From contig CAZKXU010000012.1 in assembly GCA_964556665.1 (NCBI GenBank), forward strand, positions 1 to 50,675: DNA of 50,675 nt. The letters run 5' to 3'. Shown in pieces: positions 9,000 through 17,031 of this stretch; within the stretch, counting starts at the first letter, position 1, and each line of letters opens with the position of its first letter. A program made the position numbers and the translations under genes. The DNA is from CAZKXU01 sp964556665. Lineage in GTDB: Bacteria > Bdellovibrionota_C > UBA2361 > CAZKXU01. The notes under the pieces are model-generated. The model saw only the letters and a list, made by a program, of their open reading frames with translations, searched no databases and had not been told where the DNA came from.

Positions 9000-10379
9000 A
9001 TGACGGTTCATTCACATATTTTCAGAGAATACGACATCAGAGGCGATGTCGGTACTGAGCTCACAGATCAATTCGCCCATCTTCTTGGTCGTGCCTACGC
9101 GACACTTGCTAAGGAACATAATAGAAACAATATAGCTATCGGATATGATTGCAGAGTCAGCTCTCCAGGCTTTGCACAAGCTTTAGCAAGGGGCATAAAC
9201 GATGAAGGGCTAGACTGCTGCATTACCGGCATGGGGCCTACACCGCAGCTATATTACGCTGTTTTCTCCAAAGGATTTGGCGGCGGCATTCAGGTTACCG
9301 GAAGCCATAATCCACCATCCATGAACGGATTCAAGATCCTGCTAGGAGAGGAGACCTTAGCTAGCGAGCAGATTCAAAATTTAAAGGAACGCTGCCTTAA
9401 ACTCGAGAACTCTAAGCCTAGCACTACAAAGAAAGGCGCGCTAACCGAGAGTGACATTCAAGAGAGTTATATTAATGAGATAATCACCAACTGCAAACCT
9501 CATATGGGGTCACGCAAACTGAAGGTCGTAGTTGACGCCGGCAACGGAGTTGGCGGCATGGTGGGGCCAGCCGTATTAAAGGCACTTGGATGCGAATTAA
9601 TCGAGCTTTATTGCAACCCTGACGGCACATTTCCAAACCATCATCCCGATCCTACTGTACTTGAAAATATTGAGGAGTTAATCCATAAAGTAAGGGAAAA
9701 TAAGGCGGATTTCGGGATCGGCTGGGATGGGGACGCCGATCGAATAGGTGTAGTTGATCAGAACGGAGAGGTAATCTTTGGCGACATGCTAACATTACTT
9801 TATGCTCGCAGCATCCTAAGCACTACCCCAGGAGCAACAATTATCGGTGATGTAAAATGCTCCTCTAAGTTTTTTGCTGACATTAAAAAACACGGTGGCA
9901 TACCAGTAATGTCAAAAACAGGCCACTCATTAATAAAGAAAAAACTTAAGGAGGTTCACGCTGCGCTGGCCGGAGAGATGAGCGGACATATAGTCTTTAA
10001 GCACCGTTATTACGGCTTTGATGATGCACTTTATTCTAGCGCCCGTCTTGTTGAGATAATGAGTAAGACCTCCACACCACTCTCCGAACTTCTCTCCGAT
10101 CTGCCGAGCAGCGTTAGCACCCCTGAGATCAGAGTTGACTGTGCAGAGCAGCTAAAATTTAAAATCGCATCCCTAGCACCGCAGTATTTCAAGGAATTTA
10201 AGGTCGATACGACAGATGGTGCACGCATTGAGTTTGAGAATGGATGGGGATTAGTGCGTGCCTCAAATACTCAACCTGTATTAGTAATGCGCTTTGAAGC
10301 GCTATCTGCAAATGAGCTTGAGACATACAAAAAATTAGTTTTTGAAAGAATTGAAAAGATTAAACAGGCCCTTATATAA
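9000..10379 (+). CDS. Phosphomannomutase / phosphoglucomutase
   Basis: Alpha-D-phosphohexomutase that interconverts hexose 6-phosphate and 1-phosphate, feeding nucleotide-sugar synthesis. The protein shows the N-terminal FREYDIRG, the phosphoserine loop VTGSHNPP (catalytic S102), the Mg-binding loop DGDADR (243-248), the sugar-binding GEMSGH (325-330) and the C-terminal phosphate loop RASNTQP. The 459-aa length fits the AlgC/ManB-type enzymes. The start ATG directly follows the SurA-like stop, and the stop overlaps the next ATG by one base, so the three genes are probably one transcript. Glucose versus mannose preference cannot be read from sequence. Confidence 0.92.
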   Translation: MTVHSHIFREYDIRGDVGTELTDQFAHLLGRAYATLAKEHNRNNIAIGYDCRVSSPGFAQALARGINDEGLDCCITGMGPTPQLYYAVFSKGFGGGIQVTGSHNPPSMNGFKILLGEETLASEQIQNLKERCLKLENSKPSTTKKGALTESDIQESYINEIITNCKPHMGSRKLKVVVDAGNGVGGMVGPAVLKALGCELIELYCNPDGTFPNHHPDPTVLENIEELIHKVRENKADFGIGWDGDADRIGVVDQNGEVIFGDMLTLLYARSILSTTPGATIIGDVKCSSKFFADIKKHGGIPVMSKTGHSLIKKKLKEVHAALAGEMSGHIVFKHRYYGFDDALYSSARLVEIMSKTSTPLSELLSDLPSSVSTPEIRVDCAEQLKFKIASLAPQYFKEFKVDTTDGARIEFENGWGLVRASNTQPVLVMRFEALSANELETYKKLVFERIEKIKQALI

Positions 10380-12634
10380 TGCCAGATTCTATTAAGATTC
10401 TAGGGGCGCGTGAAAACAATCTTAAAAATATAAGTGTAGAGTTTCGGAAAGGTTGTATCACCGCCGTCTTTGGACCATCAGGTTCTGGTAAAAGCTCATT
10501 ATTAATTGATACCCTAGCAGCAGAGGCGAAGATTAGACTCGCTCTTATAGCAAACCTTAGGGCAGGAAAAAGCAAAAATTTAGAGAATTCACACCCTAAA
10601 GTAGATTCCATTAGCGGACTCGGTCCATTAATCTGTCTCGAGAAAGGCCGCTTTCAAAGAGGGAAAGAAACGGTTGCGAGCTTTCTTGGTCTCAATGAAC
10701 AGCTTTATCAAGCTGCAATAAAGATCGGAAAGCGAACCTGCCCGATCTGTCATGCAGAGCTTAGGTCTCTCACTCCTGCAGAGATGCTGCGCTTGGTTGA
10801 GAAAGAGAAAAACGGCGAGCTTATCTCTGTTAACGCCATTCTTTTCAGAGGTACTACTAAGAGAGAGATAAGCCTTAATGATATATCCACTCGTGGATTT
10901 TCCCGTGTCTACATAGATGAAAAGTCCTATCAGATTGACCATGATAGCCCAACAATCCCCAAGCTGAGCAAAAGCTTAGAGGTTGTGATAGATCGCCTGC
11001 GCGTATCTCCTGACAATACAACACTACTTGAGGAAGCTATTAAGCAAGCTTTGAAATTTGAACGGGTGGGTATTTGCGTTAGAAATATTGCAGATAACAA
11101 GAGGCTCCTACTTTCTCCACGTGGCGCCTGTATATCCTGTGAGCATGAAGGTATTGGTATCAAGCCTATCCATTTTCGATGTAAAACAGAGAAATCAGAG
11201 ATAGAACTTGCACAGCTGGTAGAGATCCAAGAGATCAGGATCGCCAATTTCACCCTAGCAAAGATCTTAGAGATGGAGATCTCTCAGTGCCTCGAGCTCG
11301 ATGACACATCTCAATTTTTTAAACCACTTAATAATTTTATCTCGGCAGCTAAGCTGCTAGTGGAGCTGGGTCTTGGTCATCTTACCCTGCTACGCGCACT
11401 TGACACACTCTCTACCGGAGAACGACACCGACTTAGATTAGCAAAGCAGCTAATCCGACGCGCTACCGGCCTTACCTATATTATTGATGAGCCCTCCTAT
11501 GGACTGCATGCCAAAGACCAGCAAGGCGTAATCTCTAGAATCGTGGCACTGCGCTCAGCCGGCAACACGGTAATACTAAACGATCATGAGCATGCCTTTT
11601 TAGCTGCTGCTGATTACGGTATAGAAATCGGACTAGGAGCCGGTTCTAAAGGTGGAAGCGTAGTTTGGAGCGGGAGGATGTCTGATTTTTCCCTAAATCC
11701 ACCCGCCTCGAATCCAAAGATCAAACTTTCCTCTAGCAGCTATATACAGCTCGAAAATATTCGTTTTAATAATCTAAAGATCGAGAAGCTGCAAATTCCT
11801 GTCGGTGCATTAAGTGCAGTCTGCGGAGTATCCGGCTCAGGAAAGAGCTCATTACTATTCGGAGTAATTTATCCTGCCTTGAAAGCCACTCTTAGTAATA
11901 CACCACTTCCAGCAAGTGTGTCACACTTCATATTACCTTCTGATATAAAACAGATCGTCGCTACGCCGCTGCAGGAAAACTCCCCTAGTCTTGGATTTCT
12001 AAGTTCCTACCTTCAGCTATTTGAGCCTCTCAGAAATATATTTGCTAAAATCCCAAGCTCCATAGTTAGAAACTATAAAGCCTCTCACTTCTCTCTAAGT
12101 GCCAAAGATTCATTACGCTGCTCAAACTGCAAAGGTGCAGGCATAATTTCCAATACACGCTGCAGCGTTTGTAGCGGCAGACGGTTTAGTCAGGAGGCAC
12201 TTGATATTAGATTTAAAGGCTATTCGATAGCTGACATACTGGATCTAACAGTGGAGGAGGCAACAGTATTTTCCTTTATCCCTAACTGGGGTGAAACTTT
12301 AAAACTGCTCATCGATCTAAAACTTGAATACCTTAAATTAGGGCAGGCACTAAGTGATCTAAGCCTAGGCGAGTTACAGCGGGTAAGGATGGGGAGAAGT
12401 TTAATTGCCACCCGCCGCAATACTGTTTACCTTTTCGATCAGCCTACCTCCGGAATGGCAGCACAGGAAGTTGGAGCTCTCCTAAAGGTCTTTCATGGGC
12501 TGATAGAGAATGGAAATACAATTATAGCCATTGAACATAATCAACATTTTATTGAGGGAGCGAACTACACAGTCGAGCTAGGACCAGGAGCCGGCCGTTT
12601 TGGGGGCAAATTAATAAAAGCTGAAGAAAGTTGA
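10379..12634 (+). CDS. UvrA-like ABC-family ATPase (divergent UvrA paralogue)
   Basis: Two-ATPase UvrA-family protein, 751 aa against about 940 for true UvrA. Seen: Walker A 32-39 (GPSGSGKS), CPIC pair near 121, UvrB-binding-like region about 85-250 with GACISCEHEG, signature LSTGE (344-348) and Walker B IIDEP (D370, E371). The second half has Walker A 483-490 (GVSGSGKS), a zinc finger C581/C584/C595/C598, signature LSLGE (661-665) and Walker B LFDQPTSG. In the second site the catalytic Glu is Gln (Q688), and both signatures depart from LSGGE. The large UvrA insertion domain between GIGIKP and the first signature is largely missing. Probably a UvrA2-like DNA-binding protein rather than the repair UvrA itself. 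It shares one base with the upstream mutase gene. Confidence 0.85.
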   Translation: MPDSIKILGARENNLKNISVEFRKGCITAVFGPSGSGKSSLLIDTLAAEAKIRLALIANLRAGKSKNLENSHPKVDSISGLGPLICLEKGRFQRGKETVASFLGLNEQLYQAAIKIGKRTCPICHAELRSLTPAEMLRLVEKEKNGELISVNAILFRGTTKREISLNDISTRGFSRVYIDEKSYQIDHDSPTIPKLSKSLEVVIDRLRVSPDNTTLLEEAIKQALKFERVGICVRNIADNKRLLLSPRGACISCEHEGIGIKPIHFRCKTEKSEIELAQLVEIQEIRIANFTLAKILEMEISQCLELDDTSQFFKPLNNFISAAKLLVELGLGHLTLLRALDTLSTGERHRLRLAKQLIRRATGLTYIIDEPSYGLHAKDQQGVISRIVALRSAGNTVILNDHEHAFLAAADYGIEIGLGAGSKGGSVVWSGRMSDFSLNPPASNPKIKLSSSSYIQLENIRFNNLKIEKLQIPVGALSAVCGVSGSGKSSLLFGVIYPALKATLSNTPLPASVSHFILPSDIKQIVATPLQENSPSLGFLSSYLQLFEPLRNIFAKIPSSIVRNYKASHFSLSAKDSLRCSNCKGAGIISNTRCSVCSGRRFSQEALDIRFKGYSIADILDLTVEEATVFSFIPNWGETLKLLIDLKLEYLKLGQALSDLSLGELQRVRMGRSLIATRRNTVYLFDQPTSGMAAQEVGALLKVFHGLIENGNTIIAIEHNQHFIEGANYTVELGPGAGRFGGKLIKAEES

Positions 12635-12671
12635 GCTCTGTAGAATTATTTCACAATTTCTTGGAAAAATG

Positions 12672-12677
12672 TATAAT
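12672..12677 (+). promoter_or_regulatory. Candidate -10 box
   Basis: A perfect TATAAT stands 22 nt before the ATG of the PH-domain gene in an AT-rich gap of 65 nt. No good -35 hexamer is visible at the expected distance, so this is weak evidence for a separate promoter. Confidence 0.3.
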
Positions 12678-12699
12678 TCAACCTTACTAATAAATATAT

Positions 12700-13248
12700 A
12701 TGAGCTTAGCCATGGCAGAAAGTGCGAATCCTACCACCTCCTCCAAACAGTTATATAAGAGCTGGCAACCATCATGGCGTTGTAATTTACCGGAGCTCAT
12801 AGTTGGACTGACTATTGTTATTATTGTTGCTACGAAAACTTACGGCACTGCATACTACGGACTCTCACTTAGTGCTGAGTTATTAGGAACCGATCAGGAT
12901 ATTCTTCTGCCGCTGCATCTACTGTTACTTGCTGTAGTTATCGCACGCCCACTTTTCTGGCATTTTGACTCAAAACATGTCTTAGGAAGCCATCATATCT
13001 ATTCAATCACAGGTCGCTGCTCTTTAAAAAAAGAAAGGATCGAGCTTTCCTTCGAAGATATCCTGGGAGTTCGTTCTAATCAGACAATCATAGAGAGAAT
13101 ACTTGGAGTCGGCTCGATTCTAGTATGGACAGCCTCCTCCGAAAACCCAGAGATCACTATGCGTGGTATTGCAAATCCTGAGGATGTGGTTCAACAAATT
13201 AGAATGACGATGGACCAGAGCAAGATCAATGATAAGAAATCCACATGA
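12700..13248 (+). CDS. PH-domain (YdbS/DUF304-like) membrane protein
   Basis: Small membrane protein of 182 aa. Two hydrophobic segments (about 30-47 and 68-88) are followed by a cytoplasmic bacterial pleckstrin-homology-like domain (about 98-175). That domain carries the pattern HHIYSITGRCSLKKERIEL, then FEDILGVRSNQTIIERILGVG and SILVWTASSE, typical of YdbS/DUF304 proteins. Molecular function in the family is poorly known. Its last four bases overlap the start of rarA (ATGA), suggesting translational coupling. ATG at 12700 is chosen; a second in-frame ATG four codons later is equally possible. Confidence 0.75.
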   Translation: MSLAMAESANPTTSSKQLYKSWQPSWRCNLPELIVGLTIVIIVATKTYGTAYYGLSLSAELLGTDQDILLPLHLLLLAVVIARPLFWHFDSKHVLGSHHIYSITGRCSLKKERIELSFEDILGVRSNQTIIERILGVGSILVWTASSENPEITMRGIANPEDVVQQIRMTMDQSKINDKKST

Positions 13249-14531
13249 AGAATAACGCCTCATTGTTCAGCATAATAAACACAGCAGTACGCAATGACGC
13301 CCCGTTAGCTGAAAGGCTTAGACCAAAGGAACACTCGGAATTTAAGGGATGGGAGTTAATCGACAGAGATCTTCTCATCTGGATTAGACGAAGCGGTGTA
13401 AAGCAGCGCCCACCCTCAATGATCTTTTGGGGTCCGCCAGGATCAGGAAAAACAACTCTAGCGCGACTGATCGGCACCTCATTTGATTGTAATTTCTCCT
13501 TATTTTCAGCGGTTTTAGGGGGCGTAAAAGAGATCCGAGAGATCGTTGAAAGCGCCAAGGAGAGTAGCCTCACCACGCTCCTCTTTATCGACGAGATTCA
13601 CCGCTTCAGCAAAACTCAACAGGATGCACTGCTGCCTCATGTCGAAGATGGAACTATTACACTTATCGGCGCAACGACCGAAAACCCCTCCTTCTCCATA
13701 ACATCGGCTCTCCTCTCCCGCTGCAAAGTGATCCATATACCGGCGCTGTCAGAGACGATCTTAAACGAAATCATGGATCGAGCCCTGCATGAACTAAGTG
13801 TAGTTACTGAGGATGCGGCTAAAAAAATTATCATCTCCTTTGTAGCTGGGGATGCAAGACGAATGCTAAATCTCATAGAGAATTTAGTATCATCATTAGG
13901 AGTGGAATTCACAAAAGATCAGGTGAGCGAGTTTCTAAAGGACAAGAACACCCTCTTCTATGATCGTGATGGTGAGGAGCATTACAACATGGCCTCAGCA
14001 TTTATCAAGAGCATGCGCGGATCCGATCCGGATGCAGCTCTTTATTGGGGCTTCCGCATGGTTGAATCAGGAGAGGATCCGCGCTTTATACTTAGGCGCA
14101 TGATAATCTTCGCAAGTGAGGATATAGGAAATGCCGATCCACGTGCACTTATGCTTGCTGTTTCTGCTGCAGAAGCCTTTGAGAAAGTAGGCCTGCCTGA
14201 AGGAAAAATACCTATGGCGCAGGCGATTACCTATCTTGCCTCCGCACCTAAGTCTAATAGAAGCTACGTAGCTATGCATAAAGCCATTTCAGCCGTTAAG
14301 GAAACCGCTAAGGGGGTCGTTCCTCTACATCTTAGGAATGCGCCAACCGGTCTGTTAAAGTCGATGGATTATGGAAAAGGGTACCAGTATCCGCATGATC
14401 ATGAAGGCGGAGTTGTGCCCGGGGTCAATTATCTACCTGAGCAGCTAATAGGCAGACACTTCTATGAGCCAAGCGAAAATGGAGCTGAGAAAATTATTAA
14501 GGAACGGCTGGCGAAAAATCAAGTCAGTTAG
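13245..14531 (+). CDS. rarA: Replication-associated recombination protein A (MgsA-type AAA+ ATPase)
   Basis: Clamp-loader-like AAA+ ATPase acting at stalled replication forks. Walker A GPPGSGKT (63-70), Walker B LLFIDEIHRF, sensor-1 GATTENPSF and the C-terminal RarA-specific region (RMIIFASEDIGNADP, VGLPEGKIPMAQAITYLA, YKYPHD-like YQYPHDHEGG) are all present. The length of 428 aa is normal. It is the last gene of the plus-strand run. The convergent Fic gene begins 41 nt further, with only a weak hairpin (8-bp AATCAAGT/ACTTGATT) at the junction. Confidence 0.95.
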   Translation: MKNNASLFSIINTAVRNDAPLAERLRPKEHSEFKGWELIDRDLLIWIRRSGVKQRPPSMIFWGPPGSGKTTLARLIGTSFDCNFSLFSAVLGGVKEIREIVESAKESSLTTLLFIDEIHRFSKTQQDALLPHVEDGTITLIGATTENPSFSITSALLSRCKVIHIPALSETILNEIMDRALHELSVVTEDAAKKIIISFVAGDARRMLNLIENLVSSLGVEFTKDQVSEFLKDKNTLFYDRDGEEHYNMASAFIKSMRGSDPDAALYWGFRMVESGEDPRFILRRMIIFASEDIGNADPRALMLAVSAAEAFEKVGLPEGKIPMAQAITYLASAPKSNRSYVAMHKAISAVKETAKGVVPLHLRNAPTGLLKSMDYGKGYQYPHDHEGGVVPGVNYLPEQLIGRHFYEPSENGAEKIIKERLAKNQVS

Positions 14532-14572
14532 TTTTAACTTGATTCATCAACATGTTTTTACGCATTAAATCT

Positions 14573-15157
14573 TTAAGTTCTTACGAATCTCCTAAGCGTA
14601 GCGTAGTTACCACGGTCAGCGTCTTTGAGAGCGCATATATATGCGTCCCTTATCTCTCCTTCAGAAACTAGATCCCCTGCACTCCACGTAAATAGTTTAC
14701 AATTGTTGTAAGCCATAAGAAGATCGGTAGCTATTCTTGCAAGTCTACCGTTTCCGTTGACAAATGGATGTACAAACACCAACCGATGATGGAAGCGCAC
14801 CCCGATCTCATCCCAATCATAAGTTTTATTATCGATCCAAAATTTTACATCATCGCACAACTTCCCAACTTCTTCTGGTATCTTATGTGGAGAAACACCA
14901 ATATTCTTTTCTGAACCTCTCTGGCTTCCTGCCCAGCTCCATACACTACCAAAGAGCCTTCTATGTAATTTCATAAGTCCAGAATAGGTTAATAGACTAC
15001 TTTTCAAAATCCGACTCTTTCTAGCCCATTCGATTCCGCTTCTAATATTAGCCTTTTCAAGCTCATTAAGCTCACCTTGAGTACCAATTGAGGGAATTAA
15101 CCCCTCTAGCTCATCGGGATTAAGGGGTGTTGCCCCGATCGGGTATTCAATTTTCAT
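14573..15157 (-). CDS. Fic-domain protein, mobile mystery protein B family
   Basis: Fic/DOC-fold protein of 194 aa. The N-terminus YPIGATPLNPDELEGLIP and the segment LNELEKANI are typical of the family named mobile mystery protein B. The Fic core ends in HPFVNGNGRLAR (H130 to R141). The motif is intact except that the acidic residue expected after HPFx, which holds Mg in AMP-transferring Fic proteins, is Asn (N134); I recall Asn being common in this family. The frame opens at a TTG (15169), but the ATG at 15157 has a GGAAG ribosome site and overlaps the regulator stop as ATGA, so it is preferred. A nucleotide- or phosphate-transferring toxin-like role is inferred from the fold; no target is known. 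Confidence 0.88.
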   Translation of the reverse strand: MKIEYPIGATPLNPDELEGLIPSIGTQGELNELEKANIRSGIEWARKSRILKSSLLTYSGLMKLHRRLFGSVWSWAGSQRGSEKNIGVSPHKIPEEVGKLCDDVKFWIDNKTYDWDEIGVRFHHRLVFVHPFVNGNGRLARIATDLLMAYNNCKLFTWSAGDLVSEGEIRDAYICALKDADRGNYATLRRFVRT

Positions 15158-15606
15158 TTTTCTTCCCAAACTCTCTTATATAATTTCAAGATCTCATAAG
15201 CAGTTCTTACAGATTCAACCGTACTCTCACCCTGCCCTTCAAGACGCATGTGATGCTCCAGCCTTTTCTCGTTCTCTTTATATAGCTTCTCCGCTCTTTC
15301 GTTGAGTTCAGCTTCCAGCCCTTTTCTAGGCACGAACATATAATAGAAATCACACTCCAGGGCGTTACCTATTTTTTCAAGTGAATTCAGAGTTATTCCT
15401 TTTTCACGCTCAGATTTCTCAAAGTTGCTTATTACACTTTGAGAAACCCCAATCCGACGAGCAAGCTGTGTAGTAGTCATTAAAAGCAACGAACGTATTT
15501 CGGCGATCCATCCTCTCTTTGGAAGTACCGGCAATTTTCCTTTTAATTGCTCAAAGGCTCGATCTAACTGAGCACGGCGATAATGTTTGATATCTGAAGT
15601 ATTCAT
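15154..15606 (-). CDS. XRE-family regulator, mobile mystery protein A family
   Basis: DNA-binding partner of the Fic gene, 150 aa. The N-terminal RRAQLDRAFEQL and KRGWIAEIRSLLLM segments match the family called mobile mystery protein A. The helix-turn-helix spans about 34-90, with TTTQLARRIGVSQSVISNFE as the helix pair. The C-terminal part is charged and helical. It is the first gene of a two-gene operon with the Fic gene, with a 4-nt stop/start overlap. Such regulator-first, toxin-like-second pairs usually autoregulate; repeated TATAGCT motifs upstream are candidate operators. Confidence 0.88.
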   Translation of the reverse strand: MNTSDIKHYRRAQLDRAFEQLKGKLPVLPKRGWIAEIRSLLLMTTTQLARRIGVSQSVISNFEKSEREKGITLNSLEKIGNALECDFYYMFVPRKGLEAELNERAEKLYKENEKRLEHHMRLEGQGESTVESVRTAYEILKLYKRVWEEK

Positions 15607-15640
15607 GCTATAACTTATATCATATAATTATGATTATTTA

Positions 15641-15698
15641 TATAGCTTAAATGATTTAATTATATGCTATTTTTATAGCTCTTAAGCTATAAAAATAG
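15641..15698. promoter_or_regulatory. Clustered TATAGCT motifs and perfect hairpin upstream of the XRE-Fic operon
   Basis: TATAGCTT occurs at 15641-15648, TATAGCTC at 15674-15681 and the reverse form AAGCTATA at 15684-15691; a weaker form CTATAACTT sits next to the start codon. The last two belong to a perfect 14-bp inverted repeat (15667-15680 and 15685-15698, 4-nt loop). The region is very AT-rich. It may be the operator array of the regulator, or the hairpin may terminate glf, which reads into it from the right. Confidence 0.45.
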
Positions 15699-15739
15699 GT
15701 GAAGGGCAAAAATACTAAATAAAATCCGCTGGTTACAAA

Positions 15740-16906
15740 TTAGACAGGGCTGCTCATAAACAGCGGCCGCACCTCACGCTCAAAACAAAGAAGAGCTGCT
15801 CCTATTACCTGATGCATATCAAGATATTTATAGGCAGCAAGCCTTCCGCCAAATATTACATTCGGCAATTTCTTCATCTCTTCACGGTATAAGTTGAATT
15901 TCTTCTTATCCTCCTCGGTATTGATCGGGTAATAAGGCTCCTCCCCTTGTTTAGCGAAACGGGAATACTCTTTGAAAATTACGGAAGCGGTTTCACTCTG
16001 TTTTCTCTCCGGGTGAAAGTGCCTAAACTCATGAATTCTAGTATATGGTACAGATCGCTCGGCATAGTTCATTACAGAGGTGCCCTGGAAATCTTTGACT
16101 GGCATGGTTTCCCGTGTAAAGTCCAAGGTGCGCCATCCAAGGTAGCCATGTTTATAGTTAAAATATAGATCTACTGGGCCTGTATAGATGATATTACAAT
16201 CTTTAGGCAGTGCATCTCTAACCTTAAAAAAATCCACCCCTGTTTTCACTGTAATCTTAGGGTTACCCAGCATGCGCTCGAAGATCTTGTGATAACCATC
16301 TATCGGCATACCTTCATAGGTATCATCAAAGTAACGATCGTTAAAATCATACCGTACAGGCAAACGGGTAATGATCGATGGCGGTAGTTTAGTTAATTCT
16401 GTCTCCCACTGTTTTTCGCTGTAACCCTTAATAAAGGCCTCATATAACGGCTTACCTATCAAAGAGATCCCTTTCTCCTCTAAATTTGAAGGATTTGGAA
16501 CTGCATCCCGTGCAATCTCTTTTGCTAAAAACTCCTCGGCCTCCTTAGGCTTAAGGTTCAATCCGTAGTAACTATTAATAGTGCCGAGATTGATCGGCAT
16601 GGTGTATACCCGATCACGGTATGTAGTCCAAACACGGTGTCGGTATGTGTTAAAAGCAGTAAAACGGTTTATATACTCCCAAACGTTCTTATCGCTGGTA
16701 TGAAATATGTGGGAGCCGTATTTATGAACCTCTATTCCCGTTGCCGGATCAACCTCGGAGAAACTATTTCCACCTATATGGCTCCGTTTCTCAAGTACAA
16801 GGACATTCAACCCAAGCTCATTAACTATACGCTCTGCTATTACGGCCCCAAAAAAACCGCTACCGACTATACAAACACGCAACCCGGATAGATCTCCTAA
16901 TGTCAT
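15740..16906 (-). CDS. glf: UDP-galactopyranose mutase
   Basis: FAD-dependent mutase converting UDP-galactopyranose to UDP-galactofuranose for surface glycans. The Rossmann motif GSGFFG (15-20) is at the N-terminus. EKRSHIGGNSF, HKYGSHIFHTSD (substrate-region HxFHT), RHRVWTTYRDRVYTMPINL and the C-terminal YAERSVPYTRIHEFRHFHPE and GGRLAAYKYLDMHQVIG blocks are characteristic of Glf. The 388-aa length is normal. It is transcribed divergently from galE, whose product makes UDP-galactose, the likely precursor; the 125-nt gap holds their promoters. Confidence 0.95.
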   Translation of the reverse strand: MTLGDLSGLRVCIVGSGFFGAVIAERIVNELGLNVLVLEKRSHIGGNSFSEVDPATGIEVHKYGSHIFHTSDKNVWEYINRFTAFNTYRHRVWTTYRDRVYTMPINLGTINSYYGLNLKPKEAEEFLAKEIARDAVPNPSNLEEKGISLIGKPLYEAFIKGYSEKQWETELTKLPPSIITRLPVRYDFNDRYFDDTYEGMPIDGYHKIFERMLGNPKITVKTGVDFFKVRDALPKDCNIIYTGPVDLYFNYKHGYLGWRTLDFTRETMPVKDFQGTSVMNYAERSVPYTRIHEFRHFHPERKQSETASVIFKEYSRFAKQGEEPYYPINTEEDKKKFNLYREEMKKLPNVIFGGRLAAYKYLDMHQVIGAALLCFEREVRPLFMSSPV

Positions 16907-16962
16907 TCAAATTAATCCGTAAAATACCGCCCACTAATGAAGCGGAAGAAAATTTATAATTC

Positions 16963-16992
16963 TTGACGATTAATTGTAGCTCACGTTAGTAT
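16963..16992 (+). promoter_or_regulatory. Candidate galE promoter
   Basis: TTGACG (16963-16968), then 18 nt, then TAGTAT (16987-16992). The -35 matches 5 of 6 consensus bases and the -10 four of 6. It lies 39 nt before the galE start. Confidence 0.45.
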
Positions 16993-17001
16993 TGCAATAC
17001 T
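16988..17001. promoter_or_regulatory. Perfect 14-bp palindrome overlapping the galE -10 region
   Basis: AGTATTGCAATACT is its own reverse complement and overlaps the proposed -10 box, where a repressor could block transcription. No regulator gene in the window is an obvious partner. Confidence 0.35.
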
Positions 17002-17031
17002 TGCTAACAATTTCAACTACTTGGAGTCATT

